This document shows, one piece after another, positions 1 through 7,722 of a stretch of DNA of 8,530 nucleotides. The notes under the pieces are model-generated. The model was not told the origin of the DNA. It did no database searches and saw only the letters and a program-made list of their open reading frames with translations. The DNA comes from an uncultured bacterium (GTDB lineage: Bacteria; Bacteroidota; Bacteroidia; Bacteroidales; Bacteroidaceae): the NCBI GenBank assembly GCA_905215575.1, contig CAJMQV010000079.1, positions 1 to 8,530 of the forward strand, read 5' to 3'. Both the position numbers and the translations under genes were made by a program. The first letter of the stretch is position 1. Every line of letters begins with the position of its first letter.

Positions 1-1529
1 ACGGCTGTATCCTGCTGGTTGACGCTTTCGAAGGTCCGATGCCTCAGACTCGTTTCGTACTGCAGAAGGCACTGGAAATCGGTTTGAAACCGATTGTGGT
101 AATCAACAAGGTAGACAAACCAAACTGCCGTCCGGAAGAAGTTTATGAAATGGTGTTCGACCTGATGTGCGATTTGAACGCAACCGAAGAGCAGCTGGAC
201 TTCCCGGTAATCTACGGTTCTGCCAAGAACAACTGGATGGGACCGGATTGGCAGCAGCCTCAGGACAATATCCTGTATCTGTTGGATCAGATTCTGGAGC
301 ATATCCCGGCACCGGAACAGCTGGAAGGAACTCCACAGATGCTGATCACTTCTTTGGACTATTCAAACTATACAGGCCGTATCGCCGTGGGACGTGTGCA
401 CCGCGGTACCTTGAAAGAAGGTATGAATATCACCATCGTGCACCGCGACGGACAGAAAGAAAAGACTAAAATCAAGGAAATCCACACCTTCACCGGTATG
501 GGACGCCAAAAAATCGCAGAAGTTTCTTCTGGTGACATCTGCGCTATCGTTGGTCTGGAGAATTTCGAGATCGGTGACACCATCTGCGATTATGAGAATC
601 CGGAACCACTGCCAACCATCACCATTGATGAGCCGACCATGAGTATGTTGTTTACCATCAACGACTCTCCGTTCTTCGGTAAGGAAGGTAAGTTCTGCAC
701 CAGCCGTCACATCAACGACCGTCTGGAGAAGGAGCTGGAAAAGAATCTGGCCCTGCGCGTAGCTTTCCAGGAAGGTTATACCGACCGCTGGGTTGTTTCC
801 GGACGCGGTGTGCTGCACTTGTCCGTACTGATCGAGACCATGCGTCGCGAAGGTTATGAGTTGCAGGTAGGTCAGCCACAGGTTATCTACAAGGAAATCA
901 ACGGTGAGCGTTGCGAGCCTATCGAGGAACTGACTATCAACGTACCGGAAGAGTTCTCCAGCAAGATGATCGATATGGTGACCCGCCGTAAAGGTGAAAT
1001 GACCTCTATGGAAACTCAGGGCGACCGTGTAAACATCGAATTCAACATCCCGTCACGCGGTATCATCGGTCTGCGTACCAATGTGCTGACTGCCAGTCAG
1101 GGTGAGGCCATCATGGCACACCGCTTCAAGGAATACCAACCGTACAAGGGTGAAATTTCACGTCGTAGCAACGGTGCCATGATCGCATTGGAAAGCGGAA
1201 CTGCCTTTGCCTACGCTATCAACAACCTGCAGGACCGCGGTAAGTTCTTCATCGAACCGCAGGATCCGGTTTACGCAGGACAGATTGTAGGTGAACACAT
1301 CCACGAAAATGATTTGGTGGTAAACGTAACCAAGAGCAAGCAGCTGACCAACATGCGTGCTTCCGGTTCTGACGAAAAAGCACGTATCATTCCGGCTACC
1401 ATCTTCTCACTGGAAGAAGCATTGGAATATATCCGCGAGGATGAATATGTGGAGGTAACTCCAAAGAGCATGCGTATGCGTAAGATCATTCTGGATCATA
1501 CCGAGCGCAAGCGTGCTAACAGAGACTAA
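1..1529 (+). CDS. typA: Ribosome-associated GTPase TypA/BipA (5' end cut off by the window edge)
   Basis: This is a translational GTPase of the EF-G/LepA superfamily that binds the ribosome and is linked to 50S assembly and to growth at low temperature or under stress. The open frame runs from base 3 with no start codon in the window (first residues GCILLVDAFEGPMPQTRFV), so the ATG at 39 is an internal Met. About 508 codons remain of the roughly 600 usual in the family; the P-loop, switch regions and DxxG lie upstream. Visible landmarks are the G4 motif NKVD (105-116), a G5-like SAK (219-227), a beta-barrel domain II beginning near MLITSLDYSNYTGR, the TypA signature SPFFGKEGKF followed by TSR, SGRGVLHLSVLIETMRREGY, an EF-G-like domain with IPSRGIIGLR, and the TypA-specific C-terminal domain with LTNMRASGSDE and VEVTPKSMRMRK. 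The C-terminus looks intact. It is convergent with the esterase and followed by a hairpin terminator. Its promoter is outside the window. Identification is secure. Confidence 0.97.
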   Translation, partial: GCILLVDAFEGPMPQTRFVLQKALEIGLKPIVVINKVDKPNCRPEEVYEMVFDLMCDLNATEEQLDFPVIYGSAKNNWMGPDWQQPQDNILYLLDQILEHIPAPEQLEGTPQMLITSLDYSNYTGRIAVGRVHRGTLKEGMNITIVHRDGQKEKTKIKEIHTFTGMGRQKIAEVSSGDICAIVGLENFEIGDTICDYENPEPLPTITIDEPTMSMLFTINDSPFFGKEGKFCTSRHINDRLEKELEKNLALRVAFQEGYTDRWVVSGRGVLHLSVLIETMRREGYELQVGQPQVIYKEINGERCEPIEELTINVPEEFSSKMIDMVTRRKGEMTSMETQGDRVNIEFNIPSRGIIGLRTNVLTASQGEAIMAHRFKEYQPYKGEISRRSNGAMIALESGTAFAYAINNLQDRGKFFIEPQDPVYAGQIVGEHIHENDLVVNVTKSKQLTNMRASGSDEKARIIPATIFSLEEALEYIREDEYVEVTPKSMRMRKIILDHTERKRANRD

Positions 1530-1545
1530 TCAAACCATTGATCAT

Positions 1546-1595
1546 AAAAATGCCCCGAACCATATTCAACATGAGTTCGGGGCATCTTGTTTTTT
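1546..1595. terminator. Bidirectional intrinsic terminator between typA and the esterase
   Basis: An 11-bp perfect stem, ATGCCCCGAAC (1550-1560) with GTTCGGGGCAT (1575-1585), encloses a 14-nt loop. On the + strand it is followed by CTTG and six T (1590-1595), about 20 bp after the typA stop. On the - strand it is followed by a T-run (complement of 1546-1550), about 23 nt after the esterase stop at 1608. The geometry fits one hairpin serving both convergent genes. The + side has the longer T-tract, so it is probably the stronger direction. Confidence 0.85.
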
Positions 1596-1607
1596 ATCAG
1601 TTCCTCT

Positions 1608-2570
1608 TTATTTCAGTTTTTCCAGAAACCAGTTTACCACTTTATCAATAATCGGTTTCTGAAACCAATACAAGTCGCCGTGGCCGGCTCCCTCTACTTC
1701 TACATATTTCACATCATTGTTTGTTTTCTTCAGTGCCTCATAAAGCTGTTCGCTCTGACGGGGAGACACATGATTGTCCGCTGTGCCGTGCATAATCAGG
1801 AATGGAGGCAGATTCTCACGGATATGGCCCATGGAACTGGCATTCATAGCTTTCACGGAATCGCTTAGAATACTGCTTCCCTCAAAGTTACGGAAGGCCG
1901 TACCATGAAGCAGCAGAGCTTCTGTCACAGCCGGAGAGGCATGTACCTTCTGGCTCTGTTCCGAAAATCCGGCACCGATATTCATCAGATTACTAATTCC
2001 GTATATGGTAGCAACAGCCTGCACATCAGACGAACAATCCAAGAAATCGCCTTGATCCAAACTCTTGTCATCACCGGTCACTCCTACCATCTGAGCCACA
2101 TAACCTCCGGCAGAATCCCCCAAGACTCCAATACGTGCAGGATCGATACCCAGCGAAGCGGCATGCGCCCGAAGATAGCGTACAGCAGCTTTTCCGTCTA
2201 CTACTAAAGCAGGAAATTTGTTCGGAACCGTACGATATTCCACTGCAGCGACAACAAATCCGGCTTTAGCCAAAGCCATACGCATTTCAATATACTTTTC
2301 ATGGTCCGATGAAGTAAATCCTCCGCCAGGATAATACACAATAGCTGGTTTCGGCTCTTTAGTCCGCGGAACAAGCAATGTCATCTTCAACGGGCGGTTG
2401 GCTCGTAAAGAGGTTATCTGTGAATAAACCACTCCACTGATCACATCTATCTGTCCCTCGGAGATCTCTACCTTCATGATCTCTCTATCACTATCCGAAA
2501 CTGACCGAGCCGTAACAGACTGCATCAAGAACAATCCTGCTACCAAAAACAAATACTTTCTCTGAAACAT
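1608..2570 (-). CDS. Secreted alpha/beta-hydrolase, carboxylesterase of the BD-FAE / acetyl-esterase type
   Basis: A 320-residue serine hydrolase, probably an esterase acting on small acyl or feruloyl/acetyl groups of glycans; the actual substrate cannot be read from sequence. Residues 1-21 form a Sec signal peptide (hydrophobic YLFLVAGLFLM, probable cut after SVTA) with no lipobox, so it should be released in the periplasm. The oxyanion-hole segment is YYPGGGF (79-85, in place of HGGG). The nucleophile elbow is GDSAGG with Ser153, the acid is probably Asp265 in HGTAD, and the base is His297 in GAGHG, so the triad is complete. Length is normal for single-domain family members. The ATG at 2570 is preferred because the signal peptide begins there; the leader is A/T-rich with no Shine-Dalgarno. 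It has its own putative promoter and terminator. No SusC/SusD or glycoside hydrolase gene is nearby, so there is no sign of a polysaccharide utilisation locus. Dipeptidyl-peptidase-like or other esterase activity remains possible. Confidence 0.88.
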   Translation of the reverse strand: MFQRKYLFLVAGLFLMQSVTARSVSDSDREIMKVEISEGQIDVISGVVYSQITSLRANRPLKMTLLVPRTKEPKPAIVYYPGGGFTSSDHEKYIEMRMALAKAGFVVAAVEYRTVPNKFPALVVDGKAAVRYLRAHAASLGIDPARIGVLGDSAGGYVAQMVGVTGDDKSLDQGDFLDCSSDVQAVATIYGISNLMNIGAGFSEQSQKVHASPAVTEALLLHGTAFRNFEGSSILSDSVKAMNASSMGHIRENLPPFLIMHGTADNHVSPRQSEQLYEALKKTNNDVKYVEVEGAGHGDLYWFQKPIIDKVVNWFLEKLK

Positions 2571-2595
2571 ATATTTTATCTAATAGTCCAACAGA

Positions 2596-2603
2596 CAAAG
2601 ATA
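2596..2603 (-). promoter_or_regulatory. Putative Bacteroidota -7 box of the esterase gene
   Basis: The - strand reads TATCTTTG, an exact match to the Bacteroidota sigma-ABfr -7 consensus TAnnTTTG, ending 25 nt before the esterase ATG. That would give a very short leader. I see no clear TTTG-type -33 element 19-21 bp further upstream, so the call rests on the -7 box and its position downstream of the M16 terminator. Confidence 0.5.
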
Positions 2604-2679
2604 GTATGAATGCCGTAATGAGTATATGTAAAAGAAGCAACAAGATAAGCAATACAAGACAAAAGAGGCACAGAACTAT

Positions 2680-2720
2680 AAAAAAGAAATACCCCAACCA
2701 CTCAAAGAGTGATCGGGGCA
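2680..2720 (-). terminator. Rho-independent terminator of the dsbD-M16 operon
   Basis: On the - strand CCCCGATCACTC pairs with GAGTGGTTGGGG around a TTT loop: 12 bp including two G-T wobbles, extendable by two outer pairs (T-A and G-T). TATTTC and then six T (complement of 2680-2685) follow. The stem begins about 24 nt after the M16 stop codon at 2744. There is no T-tract on the + side, so it acts in one direction. It separates the operon from the downstream esterase. Confidence 0.88.
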
Positions 2721-2743
2721 CATCTCGCAATCATTTATAATTC

Positions 2744-5563
2744 TTACTCGGCCGGCAGAATCTTTACTGTGGCCTTGTTATGATCTTTCCAGATACGGGC
2801 AGCCATCTTGCGCAGATCGTCCACGGTAACGGACTCTACGACCTTCTCATAATCAGTAAAGAGGTCTGCTCCATAGTCTTTATAAGTACAAAGGGCATCA
2901 AGCCAGGTTCCATTCTTCTTGTACTGCTCACGGGCGCTCTTCAACAGGAATTCCTTCACTTTGTTCAGATAGCTCTCAGCAATACCATGCTCTGCAATCT
3001 GCTGCAATTCAGCATCCATAACCTGAAGCGCCGAATCGCTCAGTTCCGGTTTCAGTGGAGCAAAGATCTGAAGCATATATTCAGGCTTGTCGGCAGTAGT
3101 CATGCTTACACGACTTGAAGCGCTCAGTGAGTAGGCAGCACCCATATCCTCACGAATAACTTCTATGTAACGGATATCCAGAACCTGACCCAAAATCTCG
3201 CAAACCAGCTTGTTCTTCAGATTCAGTTTCTTCATCGGACCATACCATGCTCTTACAGCCTGACACTGTGCTGTCTGCATCGGTTCGCTGTAAACAATAG
3301 AGTGTTCTCCCTCACGTTTGTACATTTTTGTATCAACAGGCTTCTCCTTGCGATACAATGCCGGCAGAGTAGCCAGATATTTCTCAGAATAAGCACGCAA
3401 AGAATCCTCGTCAAAGTTTCCACAGAATACGAATGTGAAGTCAGAAGCATCAGCAAAGCGTTCCTTGTATATTTCGATAATACGGTCGTAATTTACCTGA
3501 TCTACCAATTCCGGACGCATGAATACCAGACGAGGATGATGTCCGTACAACGCAACAGAAACAGAGTCTCCAAAAGCATGCATCGGATCGGCTTCACGGT
3601 TGCGCAGCACTTCACGAACCTGATCCAACACAGAAGCTACTGCTTCATCATCACGGTAAATATCCTGGAAGCTGAGATAAATCAGCTCAAACAAGGTTTT
3701 CAAATCCTTTGGATTGGCAGCACCCTGAAGACCTTCACGGCGTCCGCTCAGGTAAGGAGCAACAGAAACCTGCTTACCGGCCAACTTCTTGGCCAATTCG
3801 GTCTGCTTGAAACCGTTCACACCGGAAGCTCCGATCACTTCACCGAAGAAGCTCAACTGTACCAAATCATCACCGGAATAATAGCCGGTACCACCAGGAC
3901 TAAAGGCACGCATAATCACCTCATTGGCCTTGTAATCGGTCTTCTTGAACCAAACCTTTACTCCATTGGACAAGCGCCACTCCTTAAATCCGAAACGCTC
4001 GTCACGTTCCTTCACAATTTTACCCGGTTCAGGAAGAGAAGCAATCAGCGGACGGTCGTTCACCTGATCCTGATAAGCTCCCAAATCAATATTACGTGCC
4101 TCCTGTACCAATTGAAGCATATGCTCCGGAGTAGGCTTCACAACACCCTCTTTCTGAGGAGAAGTCGTGTAGATAACCAGATTGGTATCATTATTGGCCA
4201 CCCATTCTTTATAACGGGCATTTACCTGATCCAGCGTAATATTGCGATACATCTCAGAGAAAAGAGCGTACTCGGCCTCAATGCCCGGAGAAGGCTCGCC
4301 ATTCAGGAAGTGCTGTACATATTCGTTAACCAGGCTTCCATTGCGTATTTTATCCTTATTCTGGTAGATGCTCTCCAAAGAACTGATAAATTTGGCACGG
4401 ACACGCTCAAGCTCGGTTTCTGTAAATCCGTAACGGTCTGCACGATAGACCTCAGCCATTACCTGCTTTACAGCATCGTCAAGCATACCGTCTTTAGGAA
4501 CGATGGTTACATCAAAAGCTCCCTTGGTCTTTGCCACCAGGAAGTTACCGTTTCCACAACTTGCACCGGCAAAAGGAACATCTGACTTAGAGGTCAGATC
4601 GGACAGACGCTCATTAATGATAGAAAGAGCCATCGCTCCCTGCACATTATTCTGGAAATATTCTATCCGGTTCTTCAGGCTGTCCGGCCACACTTCGTGT
4701 TTAAACATCACCTGCACCACAGTCAGTGTCTGTTCCGGATCCTGCTCGCTGACAGAAATAGGCTGGGCATTGTCGGCAACCGGCAGATAAACACGCGGAG
4801 CCGGATTTACCGCTTTCTTGATATGGCCGAAGGTGTTCTTGATCTTCTGCTCCATTTCATCCACATTGATGTCGCCCACTACGATGATACCCTGCAGATC
4901 GGGACGATACCAGCGGTGATAGTAATCACGCAGCACATTCGGATCAAAATTGTCAACCACACTCATCAAACCGATCGGCATACGCAAACCGTAGCGGCTG
5001 TCGGGAATCAACACCGGAAGAGCACGCTCGAACATACGTTTTGAAGCACTGCTGCTCATACGCCACTCTTCATGAATCACCTTACGCTCTTTGTCGATTT
5101 CTTCATTCTCCAGCAGCAGAGCATTGCTCCAATCATGCAGAATAAGCAAACAAGAATCAATAGCTCCCGGCTGTGCTACCGGCACACTGCTGATATTGTA
5201 TACCGTTTCATCAATAGATGTATAAGCATTGAGGTTCTCACCGAATTTCACTCCGATGCGCTCCAGATACTTTACCAAGCTGTTTCCGGGGAAGTGTTCC
5301 GTACCGTTGAAGCACATATGCTCCAGGAAATGGGCCAGACCACGCTGCTCCTCTTCCTCCTGCATGGAACCGACCTTCTGGGCGATATAAAACTCAACCT
5401 GGTCTTCCGGATAATTGTTCTGACGGATATAATAGGTCAATCCGTTCTCTAACACGCCATAACGTACTGCCGGATCCAATGTCAGGGGGGCAGATACAGT
5501 TTGAGCCGGAGATGATCCGGCACAAACCAAGGCGAATGCTGTAAAAAGCTTTCTAAAATTCAT
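2744..5563 (-). CDS. Exported M16 (pitrilysin/insulinase-family) zinc metallopeptidase, PqqL-like
   Basis: A 939-residue peptidase with two M16 halves, expected to form a clamshell chamber that degrades peptides or small proteins in the periplasm. A Sec signal peptide covers about residues 1-20 (FRKLFTAFALVCAG, cut near SSPA|QT); Cys14 is not in a good lipobox. The inverted zinc motif is HFLEH, with His78 and His82 as ligands and Glu81 catalytic. Downstream KERKVIHEEW supplies Glu159 and Glu166; by alignment with insulin-degrading enzyme, Glu166 is the likely third ligand. The C-terminal half (from about 525) has no HxxEH, as expected, but keeps the substrate-binding Arg/Tyr pair as Arg804 and Tyr811 in REDMGAAY, with the same seven-residue spacing as R824/Y831 of insulin-degrading enzyme. 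The enzyme therefore looks active. Seven cysteines lie after the predicted signal peptide (84, 138, 336, 714, 767, 788, 892). The start overlaps the dsbD stop by one base, implying coupled translation. Natural substrate unknown. Confidence 0.95.
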   Translation of the reverse strand: MNFRKLFTAFALVCAGSSPAQTVSAPLTLDPAVRYGVLENGLTYYIRQNNYPEDQVEFYIAQKVGSMQEEEEQRGLAHFLEHMCFNGTEHFPGNSLVKYLERIGVKFGENLNAYTSIDETVYNISSVPVAQPGAIDSCLLILHDWSNALLLENEEIDKERKVIHEEWRMSSSASKRMFERALPVLIPDSRYGLRMPIGLMSVVDNFDPNVLRDYYHRWYRPDLQGIIVVGDINVDEMEQKIKNTFGHIKKAVNPAPRVYLPVADNAQPISVSEQDPEQTLTVVQVMFKHEVWPDSLKNRIEYFQNNVQGAMALSIINERLSDLTSKSDVPFAGASCGNGNFLVAKTKGAFDVTIVPKDGMLDDAVKQVMAEVYRADRYGFTETELERVRAKFISSLESIYQNKDKIRNGSLVNEYVQHFLNGEPSPGIEAEYALFSEMYRNITLDQVNARYKEWVANNDTNLVIYTTSPQKEGVVKPTPEHMLQLVQEARNIDLGAYQDQVNDRPLIASLPEPGKIVKERDERFGFKEWRLSNGVKVWFKKTDYKANEVIMRAFSPGGTGYYSGDDLVQLSFFGEVIGASGVNGFKQTELAKKLAGKQVSVAPYLSGRREGLQGAANPKDLKTLFELIYLSFQDIYRDDEAVASVLDQVREVLRNREADPMHAFGDSVSVALYGHHPRLVFMRPELVDQVNYDRIIEIYKERFADASDFTFVFCGNFDEDSLRAYSEKYLATLPALYRKEKPVDTKMYKREGEHSIVYSEPMQTAQCQAVRAWYGPMKKLNLKNKLVCEILGQVLDIRYIEVIREDMGAAYSLSASSRVSMTTADKPEYMLQIFAPLKPELSDSALQVMDAELQQIAEHGIAESYLNKVKEFLLKSAREQYKKNGTWLDALCTYKDYGADLFTDYEKVVESVTVDDLRKMAARIWKDHNKATVKILPAE

Positions 5564-5565
5564 TA
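5561..5565 (-). promoter_or_regulatory. TAATG stop-start overlap coupling dsbD to the M16 gene
   Basis: The - strand reads TAATG: the dsbD stop TAA shares its last A with the ATG of the peptidase gene. There is no Shine-Dalgarno before it, only A-rich sequence that includes eight consecutive A (complement of 5570-5577). This fits translation re-initiation by the terminating ribosome, and it makes the ATG at 5563 the natural start because it directly precedes the signal peptide. Confidence 0.85.
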
Positions 5566-7635
5566 TTTATTTTTTTTGTAGTTGTTCAAACCTGTCTGAA
5601 GGAAGTCTACATATTTATCAACATCCTCGTCGTAAGAATAAGACTTGTTCAGTGGCATACCCTCATTGTCGATCAGAACATAGAACGGCTGGGCATTGGC
5701 TCCGAACTTAACTCGCTGCAAGTAGCTCCACTTGTCACCCACGGTACGCAAGATGCGCTCTGAACCGTTTTCCTGCACGGTAACCTTCTCCGGCAGCGGA
5801 GTCTTGTCGTCTACATAAAGGGTAATCAATACATAATCATCATTGATCAGAGAAGACACTTTCTCGTCCACCCATACAGACAACTCCATCTTACGGCAGT
5901 TTACACAACCATATCCAGTAAAGTCTACCATTACCGGCTTGCCGTGCTGCTTGGCATAGGCCATACCGGCATCATAGTCGGTGAACTGAGCGTGAACTTC
6001 ATTGGTGTAGAGGTTAAAGTCCTGTGTCTTCATTGGAGGAGCAAAAGCGCTCACAGCCTTCAGAGGAGCACCCCACAGACCAGGAACCATATATACGGCA
6101 AATGCCAGAGAAATCAAAGCCAGGAAGAAACGGGTTACACCCACCTTGTCGTCCTCGTCCTCATCGTGCGGGAATTTGATCTTGCCCAACAGATAGAAAC
6201 CGAGAAGAGCAAAAATCACGATCCACAAAGCCAGGAAAGTCTCACGGTCGAGCAGACGCCAGCCGTAAGCCAAATCGGCAACCGACAGGAACTTCAGGGC
6301 AAAAGCCAACTCCAGGAATCCCAAACATACCTTAATGCAATTCATCCAGTTACCAGACTTTGGCATCTGCTTCAGCCAAGTCGGGAACAAGGCAAACAGA
6401 GTAAACGGCAAAGCCAAAGCCAGAGCAAAACCGAACATACCGATGGTTGGGGCAATAATTGTTCCGGTGGTTGAAACTTCTACCAACAGGAAGCCGATAA
6501 TCGGACCGGTACATGAAAAAGAAACCAGTGCCAAAGTAAAGGCCATCAGGAAGATACTCAACAGACCGGTTGTAGACTCAGCCTTGCTGTCCACCGCACT
6601 ACTCCATGAAGAAGGCAGTGTGATTTCAAAAGCTCCCATGAAGCTGGCAGCGAATACAACCAGCATCAGGAAGAAGAAGATATTGAAAATAGCATTGGTA
6701 GACAATGCGTTCAAGGCACTGGCACCGAAGATTCCGGTTACAATCAGTCCTAAAGCCACATAAATGACAATGATACTGATTCCATAGGTTATCGCGTCAC
6801 GAACACCCTTTGCCTTGTCTTTATTACGTTTCAGGAAGAAACTTACGGTCATCGGGATAATCGGCCATACACAAGGAGTGAACAAAGCCACCAGACCACC
6901 GAGAAATCCTAAAAAGAAGATAGACCAGATAGAACGGTCGGTTGTCGTACCCTCTGTACCAAAAGCGTTCAGTTCCTGAATCACCGGTTTCCAATAATCG
7001 GAAAGCTGACCATTATCACCGCCTACGGCCGGAATGGTTGCTACAGAAGCAGCAGCAGTATCTGTTGCTACAGTATCCTCAACCGTAGCGGGATGTTCTT
7101 CAATTTCAAGAACCGCTTCTTGAGTTTCCTCTGCCTTCGCATCTTTCTTCTCGGCTGCGGTTTCTTTTGCTCCCGCTGCAGGAACTCCCTTACCGGAATA
7201 ATTAAATTCCACATTGGTAGGAGGCATACAGTTCTCATCATTACATGAACCGAAGGTCAGATAACCGCTCACTTTATACTGTGGTGCCGTAATCTTCAGC
7301 TTTTGAGAGAAGACAGCCTTGCCCTCCATGTAAGACACCTGCATGTCAAACAATGCGTCGTGCTTGGTAAGCACCTTACCCTTTGGAGTAAGCTTTCCGG
7401 CAGGCTTGACACCTTCCTGTGTTTCAAACGTAATGGTAGCGGCTGTAGGACCTCCATCGGCAATGTCCGTTGAATAAACATGCCATCCCGGATCAACCGT
7501 ACCTGTAAATACCAACTCTATCTCCGAGTCAGAAATCTTTTTCTGCTCCACAGAGAATTTTACCGGTTCCTGATACTGTGCCCACATGGTCACAGAAACC
7601 AGCATCAGCAATAAGAAATGGGTAATTTTCTTCAT
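5563..7635 (-). CDS. dsbD: Thiol:disulfide interchange protein DsbD (cytoplasmic-membrane electron carrier)
   Basis: A 690-residue DsbD that passes electrons from cytoplasmic thioredoxin across the inner membrane to periplasmic thiol proteins. Order: signal peptide 1-19 (cut near MWA|QYQ); periplasmic N-terminal domain about 22-148 with the redox pair Cys131/Cys136 in GSCNDENCMPP; an Ala/Glu/Lys/Thr-rich linker about 150-205; a membrane domain of about eight helices between 236 and 520 with Cys255 in FTPCVWP and Cys375 in SFSCTGP; an acidic loop DEDEDD (491-496); and a C-terminal thioredoxin-like domain about 545-685 with Cys577/Cys580 in YGCVNC. All six functional cysteines are present, so it should be active. 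It is longer than E. coli DsbD (565 residues), partly through the linker. It is the first gene of a two-gene operon with the M16 peptidase, behind a putative promoter at 7665-7672. Likely partners are periplasmic thioredoxin-like, isomerase or cytochrome-maturation proteins, none of them encoded here. Confidence 0.96.
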   Translation of the reverse strand: MKKITHFLLLMLVSVTMWAQYQEPVKFSVEQKKISDSEIELVFTGTVDPGWHVYSTDIADGGPTAATITFETQEGVKPAGKLTPKGKVLTKHDALFDMQVSYMEGKAVFSQKLKITAPQYKVSGYLTFGSCNDENCMPPTNVEFNYSGKGVPAAGAKETAAEKKDAKAEETQEAVLEIEEHPATVEDTVATDTAAASVATIPAVGGDNGQLSDYWKPVIQELNAFGTEGTTTDRSIWSIFFLGFLGGLVALFTPCVWPIIPMTVSFFLKRNKDKAKGVRDAITYGISIIVIYVALGLIVTGIFGASALNALSTNAIFNIFFFLMLVVFAASFMGAFEITLPSSWSSAVDSKAESTTGLLSIFLMAFTLALVSFSCTGPIIGFLLVEVSTTGTIIAPTIGMFGFALALALPFTLFALFPTWLKQMPKSGNWMNCIKVCLGFLELAFALKFLSVADLAYGWRLLDRETFLALWIVIFALLGFYLLGKIKFPHDEDEDDKVGVTRFFLALISLAFAVYMVPGLWGAPLKAVSAFAPPMKTQDFNLYTNEVHAQFTDYDAGMAYAKQHGKPVMVDFTGYGCVNCRKMELSVWVDEKVSSLINDDYVLITLYVDDKTPLPEKVTVQENGSERILRTVGDKWSYLQRVKFGANAQPFYVLIDNEGMPLNKSYSYDEDVDKYVDFLQTGLNNYKKNK

Positions 7636-7664
7636 AATTAATAAACGGATTTTTTATTTGGGCA

Positions 7665-7672
7665 CAAAGATA
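7665..7672 (-). promoter_or_regulatory. Putative Bacteroidota -7 box of the dsbD-M16 operon
   Basis: The - strand reads TATCTTTG, matching TAnnTTTG and identical to the box before the esterase. It ends 29 nt before the dsbD ATG, in an A/T-rich stretch. A recognisable -33 TTTG at the usual spacing is absent, so the promoter may be weak or may depend on an activator. The leader has no Shine-Dalgarno sequence. Confidence 0.5.
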
Positions 7673-7710
7673 ATGAAAATCAGGGAAGAAGCCTATGAAT
7701 GAATGTATTA

Positions 7711-7722
7711 AAATAATTATTT
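7711..7722. repeat. 12-bp perfect A/T palindrome upstream of dsbD
   Basis: AAATAATTATTT equals its own reverse complement. It lies 38 bp upstream of the putative dsbD -7 box, where an operator or an A/T-rich upstream element could sit. It contains only A and T in an A/T-rich spacer, so chance is a serious alternative. Confidence 0.3.

Noticed and set aside
39..41. ATG at 39 as the start of typA
   Set aside because: In-frame conserved TypA sequence (LLVDAFEGP) precedes it, and the GTPase P-loop would be missing; the gene simply begins left of the window.
2491..2730. 79-codon - strand frame with a very hydrophobic middle
   Set aside because: It starts at TTG, reads through the M16 terminator hairpin and T-tract, and overlaps the esterase signal-peptide region in another frame. 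The Leu/Phe/Ile-rich segment comes from the T-rich spacer.
3302..4585. 427-codon open frame on the + strand opposite the M16 gene
   Set aside because: It is in exact codon-against-codon register with the peptidase. In that register + stops appear only where the gene uses TTA, CTA or TCA codons, which it avoids here. The translation resembles no family I know. The smaller + strand frames at 2780-3118, 4697-5044 and 5072-5452 share the same register.
2744..5563. M16 protein as a lipoprotein via Cys14
   Set aside because: The residues before Cys14 (A-L-V) do not fit a lipobox, and a signal peptidase I site at SSPA|QT fits better.
5561..5580. Possible programmed frameshift at the A8 run near the end of dsbD, fusing it to the M16 peptidase
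   Set aside because: In the frame of the peptidase a TAA lies just before its ATG (complement of 5567-5569), so a shift into that frame would stop at once and give no fusion protein.
5944..6474. 176-codon + strand frame opposite dsbD
   Set aside because: It is also codon-aligned with dsbD and open for the same codon-use reason; the protein is Gln/Ser-rich without a recognisable domain.
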